A stretch of 6,504 nt of DNA from CAYSHJ01 sp964589725 (GTDB lineage: Bacteria > Planctomycetota > Planctomycetia > Planctomycetales > Planctomycetaceae): the NCBI GenBank assembly GCA_964589725.1, contig CAZPUJ010000629.1, positions 1 to 6,504 of the forward strand. Reading direction: 5' to 3'. Both the position numbers and the translations under genes were made by a program. Shown piece after piece: positions 1-3,685 of this stretch (position 1 is the first letter of the stretch; each line of letters opens with the position of its first letter). The notes under the pieces are model-generated. The model saw only the letters and a program-made list of their open reading frames with translations, had not been told where the DNA came from and did not search any database.

Positions 1-205
1 TCCACAGCGTCGCCTCGCCTCCCAATTCCGTGATCTCGGTGGCAAGCCACTGAAATTGTTCGCGCGTCCTGTCCGTCTCCGGCAAGACCCACACCGCGTC
101 CTGCAGCATGATCGCGCCCAATTGCTTCATCTTACGCCAGACAGAGACCCGTCTCGCACTCGGCTCACGCGGAATCTTGTAGGCTAGCAGCAACCATTTG
201 GTCAC
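1..205 (-). CDS. chrB: ChrB-type chromate resistance regulator, N-terminal part (runs off left edge)
   Basis: The minus strand from a GTG at 205 reads 68 codons without a stop to the window edge. The translation begins VTKWLLLAYKIPREPSARR, then VWRKMKQLGAIMLQDAVWVLP (start of residues 22-42) and later EQFQWLATEITELGGEATLW. From memory this is the N-terminal domain of ChrB, where 'KWLL..YK.PREPSA.RV..WR+L+.LGA..LQD.VWVLP' is strongly conserved. ChrB is described as a chromate-responsive cytoplasmic regulator of the chrA chromate efflux gene, and the full protein is usually about 300 residues, so most of it lies left of position 1. An in-frame GTG at 229 is an alternative start: it has a GGAGGA on the minus strand (242-247) 12 bases ahead. 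Start 205 was preferred because family members begin at the KWLL segment, but it has only a weak ribosome-binding site. Any chrA neighbour is outside the window. Confidence 0.85.
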   Translation of the reverse strand, partial: MTKWLLLAYKIPREPSARRVSVWRKMKQLGAIMLQDAVWVLPETDRTREQFQWLATEITELGGEATLW

Positions 206-274
206 GATGCGGACTCTGACCGGAATCACGGATCGAAGACATCCTCCGACTGCGACAGCCGCGAAGACTGCCAT

Positions 275-288
275 GTAACCACTGTTAC
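275..288 (-). promoter_or_regulatory. Palindrome between promoter and chrB, candidate operator
   Basis: GTAAC-CACT-GTTAC is a perfect 5-bp inverted repeat with a 4-base spacer. It lies just downstream of the predicted transcription start of the minus-strand chrB promoter, where repressor binding would block transcription. ChrB proteins are reported to regulate their own operon, so autoregulation is a reasonable guess, but nothing in the sequence identifies the binding protein. Confidence 0.35.
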
Positions 289-296
289 GGACACAT

Positions 297-325
297 AATC
301 TAGCGATCGCTGCGGAGAATGCCAA
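297..325 (-). promoter_or_regulatory. Candidate sigma-70-like promoter for chrB
   Basis: Read on the minus strand, TTGGCA (325-320; five of six matches to TTGACA) is followed after exactly 17 bases by TAGATT (302-297; four of six matches to TATAAT). The predicted start of transcription would fall near 290, some 60-85 bases before the two possible GTG starts. The spacer contains the perfect 10-base palindrome AGCGATCGCT (302-311). This is a motif match by eye and has not been scored against background. Confidence 0.4.
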
Positions 326-377
326 GCGGGCGACAAGCACAGCGCGATAACCGCCGAAGCAGGAGGCTCACCAAGAT

Positions 378-405
378 ACTGGTCATTCGCGGAATCGCGA
401 CCAGT
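378..405. repeat. Small inverted repeat next to the transposase remnant
   Basis: ACTGGTC (378-384) and GACCAGT (399-405) are a perfect 7-bp inverted repeat. Between them lies a second small palindrome, ATTC-GCG-GAAT (385-395), so the two can stack as one hairpin with a CGC bulge. There is no T-run on either strand that would make it a standard terminator. It could be debris from an insertion-element end or an RNA hairpin; function unknown. Confidence 0.35.
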
Positions 406-590
406 GAATTTCCAATTTGCGCATCTTCGCGCGATGCGTGATGGCTCGATGAAACAACGCTGGTGCGCGGCCGGCCTGCTCAAAGTCGAACAGAACTTCC
501 GCCGCATCAAAGGCGACCGCGACCTCCCCGAACTCATCGCCACACTTGATGCGCTCGTTGCCAAACCCTCTACTCCATATCGAAAGAAGT
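404..590 (+). pseudogene. Probable transposase C-terminal remnant
   Basis: A plus-strand frame, open from GTG 404 to a TGA at 701-703, contains MRDGSMKQRWCAAGLLKVEQ followed by NFRRIKGDRDLPELIATLDALV (residues about 11-52). The pattern 'M+.RW.AAGLL.AE..FRR+KGYRDLP.L..ALDAL' is one I associate with the C-terminal end of bacterial insertion-sequence transposases; I cannot name the family with certainty. No catalytic domain precedes it: the same frame upstream (about 330-403) is open but shows nothing recognisable, and after about 590 the translation becomes Ser/Thr/Pro-rich and unconvincing. No ribosome-binding site of note precedes 404. The simplest reading is a decayed tail of an insertion element, left between chrB and the lipoprotein gene. 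It could instead be a chance open frame, though the coherent 'RRIKG' stretch argues against that. Confidence 0.45.
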
Positions 591-721
591 CAGTGTCCTC
601 CATTGTTCATCCCGCCGCCTACTCTTCAACCACGCCAGGGACAACCTCCGTAGCGCTATCCGCTTGTCTTGACGACGATCGGGACCGACAATTCCAACGT
701 TGAAAATATCTTCTTTTAAGT

Positions 722-726
722 AGGAG
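722..726 (+). promoter_or_regulatory. Ribosome-binding site of the lipoprotein gene
   Basis: AGGAG sits 7 bases before ATG 734. It supports this start over downstream Met codons and marks the gene as separately translated. Confidence 0.7.
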
Positions 727-733
727 TCATCTC

Positions 734-1450
734 ATGTCTCGCGTCATTCTCGGCCTCTTGGCCGCGACACTTTCGAGTTTGACCTCGCTCGGTTGCACGG
801 ATCTCTCCGAGGGCACGAATCCATCTGCTGGGAATCCCGCGGCGGCACCCTCTCCCGCGACGCCGAACGCTCCGGAGGCGTCACCGTTCCCCGAGCGAAA
901 AACGGTTTTGGCACCGACCGGCATCGCTTCGGTCGGTGATGTCGAAGCCGTGCAGAATGCGACGGGCGGTAACTCGACCAGAGCGCCGGCGGCGAATCCG
1001 CAGCCCACACCGACTCAACCCGCTCAGCCGGAGAAGCGGACCGGCTCGATCCTCGGCAAGACGACCGGGAAAATCGTGGATCTCGCGGAAGTCAGAAAGA
1101 ACCCGAAAATCGTGGAATACGGCAGCAAAGTCACCGGCAGTGATCCGCTGACGGTGTCGTTCAACGCTTACGTCTCCATCACGTCCAGGGCCAGTGTGCT
1201 GAACTTCAAACATAATATGGACATCTTGAAAGAAACCAACGGTGGCCAGTACCCCTCGTTCCAGGAAGCTCAAAAGCTGATGAAAGAATGCAACATTCAA
1301 CTGGCCACGTTGCCGGCATGGCAGTTGTACGGATACGACGCGAAGACCGGCGGTATCGTCGTGTTGGAAGATAAGGGAGAGAAAATTCGGCTCTACAAGG
1401 CCAAAAATATCCCGATCGAAGACGCTGACAAGCCGTTCGACACGCCGTAA
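734..1450 (+). CDS. Secreted lipoprotein with Ala/Pro/Thr linker and planctomycete-type C-terminal domain
   Basis: The 238-residue frame starts at ATG 734, preceded by AGGAG (722-726) at a 7-base spacing. Residues 1-20 form a short signal peptide (one Arg at position 3, then a hydrophobic stretch) ending in SLGC, so Cys21 is the likely lipidated residue; the lipobox is imperfect because Ser sits at -3. Residues about 25-100 are rich in Ala, Pro, Thr, Ser and Asn and are probably an unstructured tether. Residues about 105-238 look folded and charged, with segments such as YPSFQEAQKLMKECNIQLATLP and a following 'LYGYDAKTGGIVVLED'. I recall similar 'YP.....F....I...NIQLP.LP.G..Y.YD.....L.V' domains in planctomycete proteins of unknown function, some pseudopilin-like. 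It is expected on the periplasmic side of the membrane. Function is not known; the C-terminal resemblance is from memory. Confidence 0.85.
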   Translation: MSRVILGLLAATLSSLTSLGCTDLSEGTNPSAGNPAAAPSPATPNAPEASPFPERKTVLAPTGIASVGDVEAVQNATGGNSTRAPAANPQPTPTQPAQPEKRTGSILGKTTGKIVDLAEVRKNPKIVEYGSKVTGSDPLTVSFNAYVSITSRASVLNFKHNMDILKETNGGQYPSFQEAQKLMKECNIQLATLPAWQLYGYDAKTGGIVVLEDKGEKIRLYKAKNIPIEDADKPFDTP

Positions 1451-1466
1451 CCTGGCTCAGTGTCGT

Positions 1467-1512
1467 CGGCTCTCGCCGAGAGCCGCATGCTGCGTCCGGC
1501 GAGAGCCGTTTT
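1467..1512 (+). terminator. Likely intrinsic terminator after the lipoprotein gene
   Basis: Bases 1467-1478 (CGGCTCTCGCCG) and 1497-1508 (CGGCGAGAGCCG) are perfect 12-bp reverse complements, separated by 18 bases and followed at once by TTTT (1509-1512). The hairpin begins 17 bases after the TAA of the upstream lipoprotein gene, in the right place and order for Rho-independent termination. The T-run is short, so it may only stabilise the 3' end. The left arm can also fold on itself (GGCTCTCG-C-CGAGAGCC, 1468-1484), an alternative to the long stem. Confidence 0.55.
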
Positions 1513-1530
1513 CCGCTTTCCGCTCTCGGC
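1467..1530. repeat. Three-arm GC-rich inverted repeat cluster
   Basis: Beyond the 12-bp stem, a third arm GCTCTCGGCG (1521-1530) is an exact reverse complement of 1474-1483. The 64 bases therefore hold several overlapping copies of the CTCTCG/CGAGAG element that can pair in mutually exclusive ways. Such clusters are typical of dispersed intergenic repeats, but only a genome-wide search could show other copies. Confidence 0.5.
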
Positions 1531-1577
1531 GCGGCCGGGCTACACTTCGCCGCGACGACCATCGGAGTCTCTCGACA

Positions 1578-1591
1578 AGGATGAAACCGTG
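1578..1591 (+). promoter_or_regulatory. Ribosome-binding site that fixes the GTG start of larC
   Basis: AGGA at 1578-1581 is spaced 7 bases from GTG 1589-1591. The ATG at 1581 is out of frame with LarC, so GTG is the only start close to the conserved N-terminus. This shortens the open frame by 43 codons relative to its farthest possible upstream start. Confidence 0.7.
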
Positions 1592-2911
1592 CGAATTGCG
1601 TATCTCGATTGCTGCTGCGGCATCAGTGGCGACATGACTTTGGCGGCGCTGATTGATGCGGGCGTGGACGTCGAGGCGATTACTCGCGGCATTGAGTCGC
1701 TCGGCTTGCCGGATGTGGAGCTGCATGTCGACACGGTTGTGAAGGGTGGCTTTCGAGCACTCCATGTTGAGGTCCAGCATCCGGAGCAACACGCACATCG
1801 GCACCTTCGCGACATCACCAAGCTCATCGACGGCGCGGCGGCGCTGACCGAGCGGCAGAAGTCGCTCGCGAAGAAAATCTTTCAGGCGATTGCCGAGGCG
1901 GAGGCTCACGTTCACGGCTCGACGGTCGACAAAATTCACTTTCATGAAGTCGGCGCGATCGACTCGATCGTGGACATCGTTGGCGCGGCGATTGGGTTTG
2001 ATCTGCTGGGAGTCGATGAAATCGTGAGTAGTCCGATCCCCACCGGTCGGGGCCGGATCGAGATCGCTCACGGCGTCTGCCCGATCCCGGCTCCCGGCAC
2101 AGCCGAACTGCTCAAAGGAATCCCGTTGGTCGATCTGCCGGTCGAAGCCGAGCTGACGACGCCGACCGGTGCGGCGATCATTAAGACACTGGTCACGCGA
2201 TTCTCGGCACTGCCGGAGATGACGATCGAGTCGATCGGCCACGGCGCCGGATCGCGAGACTTGAAGGATCGAGCGAATATTTTGCGTCTGTTCGTGGGCA
2301 CCAAGGCGGCGCTGCCGGAGTCGGACGAGGTTGTGCAATTGGAAACGAATCTCGACGACGTCTCGCCGGAGATCATCGGCTACACGAAACAGAAACTGTT
2401 CGACGCCGGTGCGGTCGACGTCTTCACGACTCCTATCCAAATGAAGAAAAACCGTCCGGGCGTGTTGCTGTCAGTGCTCTGCAGGCCGGCGGACTTGGCT
2501 CGATTGGAAGACATCATATTCAACGAGACCTTCACGTTCGGCATTCGGCGAACCTTGATGCAACGCTCCAAGCGCGCTCGACAGTCGTGCGTTCTGGAAA
2601 CGCCGTGGGGTCTGTTGCATGGCAAACTCGGCTGGCGACACGGCGAGCAACCGGTCTTCACGCCGGAATTCGAAGCCTGCGCCAAAATCGCTTCGGAACA
2701 CAATTTGCCGATCCGCCACGTGTACCAAGTCGCCGAGAAGTGTTTCCTCGATCAAGCCGGCACCGAACTGGAGCACGAACACGAAGGCTGTGGTCACGAC
2801 CATGACCACGATCATGACCATCGCCATGACCACGATCATGACCACGACTGCGGGCGCGATCACGACCATGATCACCGGCACGATCACGATCACGGTCATG
2901 ACCACGGTTAA
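1589..2911 (+). CDS. larC: LarC nickel-insertion protein (pyridinium bis-thiocarboxylate nickel cyclometallase) with His/Asp tail
   Basis: LarC inserts nickel, in a CTP-dependent step, into the pyridinium bis-thiocarboxylate mononucleotide made by LarB and LarE, giving the nickel-pincer cofactor of lactate racemase LarA and its relatives; it acts in the cytosol. The 440-residue product carries family signatures: a DCCCGISGDMTL N-terminus (residues 7-18), HFHEVGAIDSIVD (117 on), a 'PTGRG...HG.CPIPAPGTAELL' segment, ETNLDDVSPE (252-261) and MKKNRPG (285-291). The start is GTG 1589, with AGGA (1578-1581) 7 bases ahead; the frame is open back to about 1460, but that extension covers the hairpin region and does not resemble LarC. 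Residues 396-440 form a tail with 19 His alternating with Asp, likely a nickel-binding or storage segment. In Lactobacillus plantarum the protein is split into larC1 and larC2 and joined by a programmed frameshift; here it is one frame. No larA, larB or larE is seen in the window. Confidence 0.93.
   Translation: MRIAYLDCCCGISGDMTLAALIDAGVDVEAITRGIESLGLPDVELHVDTVVKGGFRALHVEVQHPEQHAHRHLRDITKLIDGAAALTERQKSLAKKIFQAIAEAEAHVHGSTVDKIHFHEVGAIDSIVDIVGAAIGFDLLGVDEIVSSPIPTGRGRIEIAHGVCPIPAPGTAELLKGIPLVDLPVEAELTTPTGAAIIKTLVTRFSALPEMTIESIGHGAGSRDLKDRANILRLFVGTKAALPESDEVVQLETNLDDVSPEIIGYTKQKLFDAGAVDVFTTPIQMKKNRPGVLLSVLCRPADLARLEDIIFNETFTFGIRRTLMQRSKRARQSCVLETPWGLLHGKLGWRHGEQPVFTPEFEACAKIASEHNLPIRHVYQVAEKCFLDQAGTELEHEHEGCGHDHDHDHDHRHDHDHDHDCGRDHDHDHRHDHDHGHDHG
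2774..2908 (+). repeat. Degenerate GAY-CAY hexamer repeat encoding the His/Asp tail of LarC
   Basis: The end of larC is a low-complexity run of Asp (GAC/GAT) and His (CAC/CAT) codons with occasional Arg, Gly and Cys. A 20-base stretch at 2801-2820 recurs exactly at 2825-2844, a direct repeat with a 24-base period, which suggests growth by slippage or unequal exchange. Its complement creates long but spurious open frames on the other strand and in the other plus frame. Confidence 0.85.
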
Positions 2912-2936
2912 TACGACAGTGCACTTTATGAGTTCC

Positions 2937-2981
2937 GGTCCCCTCTCCCCTGCTTCGGGGGAGAGGGCTAGGGTGAGGGGG
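2937..2981. repeat. Dispersed-type GC hairpin repeat downstream of larC
   Basis: CCCTCTCCCC (2941-2950) and GGGGAGAGGG (2958-2967) form a perfect 10-bp stem with a 7-base loop, followed by GCTAGGGTGAGGGGG. The combination 'CCCTCTCCCC...GGGGAGAGGGCTAGGGTGAGGGG' matches, from memory, a palindromic intergenic repeat seen in many unrelated bacterial genomes. It starts 26 bases after the larC stop. There is no T-run, so it is not a standard terminator, though it could protect the larC mRNA 3' end. Confidence 0.65.
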
Positions 2982-3063
2982 CGAACGGTGTCAACGTTTC
3001 CACTCGCAGCACACTCTTGCCAATACACTAACTCGTCACGCAACCCAGGGAGGGGACAACGGA

Positions 3064-3513
3064 ATGTCACCACTCGTCATCGGTATTTTGGTGGGAACAA
3101 GTTTTTTGGCTGGCGTGCTGGTCGCGTCTCGGCGTGACAAGTCTGCGACTGTGCCCACGACATCCGACGCGCGAGTGGCGGCGTATGCCGGCTTACTATG
3201 GTCTTTGGAAGACGACCTCGATCGAGACATCGCCAAATGGGAAGCTGTGTTGAGCGATTTTCCGCAGGTGGTTTTCCCGGAAAACGACGGGGTGGTGGAC
3301 GTGGGATCGTTTCGTGCGAAGCGGAATGAATCGTCGCAGGCCAGTCGCATCGCTGACGATCAATCGTCGTCTCCCAATCGTTCGCGTCGGCCGTCGAATG
3401 ACGAACGGAGTCTGATCGTGCGGCTGACGAACTCCGGGTTTGCTCCCGAAGAAATCGCGCTCTGTCTGGATTTGGCGTTCGAGCGGGTTCAAGAAGTGCT
3501 CGACGGCAGGTGA
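3064..3513 (+). CDS. Small single-pass membrane protein with possible C-terminal helix-turn-helix
   Basis: The 149-residue product starts at ATG 3064, with GGGAGG (3048-3053) 10 bases ahead. Residues 3-22 (PLVIGILVGTSFLAGVLVAS) are a clear transmembrane helix followed by RRDK, so the N-terminus is a membrane anchor with the rest probably in the cytoplasm by the positive-inside rule. Residues about 40-70 contain an acidic amphipathic stretch, about 85-112 are Ser/Arg/Asp-rich and likely flexible, and the last 35 residues (IVRLTNSGFAPEEIALCLDL, then 'FERVQEVLD') have the spacing of a helix-turn-helix: helix, 'G...EEIA', then a recognition-like helix. Similar membrane-anchored proteins ending in 'LA..G.S.+EIA+.L.L..GEVEL+L' occur in many bacteria as uncharacterised families. 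A DNA-binding role is inference only. I do not recognise a named family. Confidence 0.75.
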   Translation: MSPLVIGILVGTSFLAGVLVASRRDKSATVPTTSDARVAAYAGLLWSLEDDLDRDIAKWEAVLSDFPQVVFPENDGVVDVGSFRAKRNESSQASRIADDQSSSPNRSRRPSNDERSLIVRLTNSGFAPEEIALCLDLAFERVQEVLDGR

Positions 3514-3685
3514 CAAATTCCCCCCTGGGCAACACGAAAGTACTTGTCACGGGACACGTCCGACTGGCCACTTCCCAGGGAGCGTTAGTTTCCGCGAGGC
3601 TTGGCCGTTGGTAGCCTTTCACCTGTTTGTCGATTAGCAAGAACACGACAAGCGTGATTCCGCGAACGTTGGAAGGGCTAAGGGG
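3514..3685. other. Intergenic gap with weak inverted repeats only
   Basis: No gene is seen here. CCCTGGG (3523-3529) and CCCAGGG (3574-3580) are complementary but 44 bases apart. GTTTGTCG (3625-3632) and CGACAAGC (3646-3653) make an 8-bp stem (one G-T pair) with a 13-base loop and no T-run. I could not find a convincing -35/-10 pair for the large gene that follows. Confidence 0.4.

Larger units (their letters stand above)
206..733. other. 528-base stretch without an intact gene
   Basis: Between chrB and the lipoprotein gene the sequence holds the chrB promoter and palindrome (275-325), the small inverted repeat (378-405) and the probable transposase remnant (404-590). From 590 to 721 I see nothing definite: there is a TTGACG at 669-674 but no -10 at an acceptable distance, and an AT-rich patch (700-720) directly before the ribosome-binding site. 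Confidence 0.6.

Noticed and set aside
226..603. Minus-strand 125-codon frame overlapping the chrB upstream region
   Set aside because: It covers the chrB promoter and palindrome and the transposase remnant on the other strand. The protein shows no motif or convincing ribosome-binding site.
669..712. Possible promoter of the first lipoprotein gene (TTGACG plus AT-rich patch)
   Set aside because: No -10-like hexamer lies 16-18 bases after TTGACG, and the AT-rich patch is too far away, so a promoter call is not supported.
1460..1588. Upstream extension of larC to the start of its open frame
   Set aside because: The extra 43 codons overlap the hairpin cluster and lack LarC similarity, while GTG 1589 has a good ribosome-binding site and begins at the conserved N-terminus.
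1457..2440. Long minus-strand open frame (327 codons) opposite larC
   Set aside because: The translation is Arg/Asp/Leu-rich without recognisable motifs, and the plus strand clearly encodes conserved LarC over the same bases. It is a codon-bias shadow.
2774..2908. CRISPR-like or tandem repeat array
   Set aside because: The period is 6 bases (24 for the longest unit), there are no unique spacers, and the run is in frame with larC, so it is coding low-complexity sequence.
2471..3073. Minus-strand frame with a long Val/Met/Ile run that looks like membrane segments
   Set aside because: The hydrophobic run is the complement of the GAY-CAY His/Asp repeat of larC and spans the intergenic hairpin; it is not a real membrane protein.
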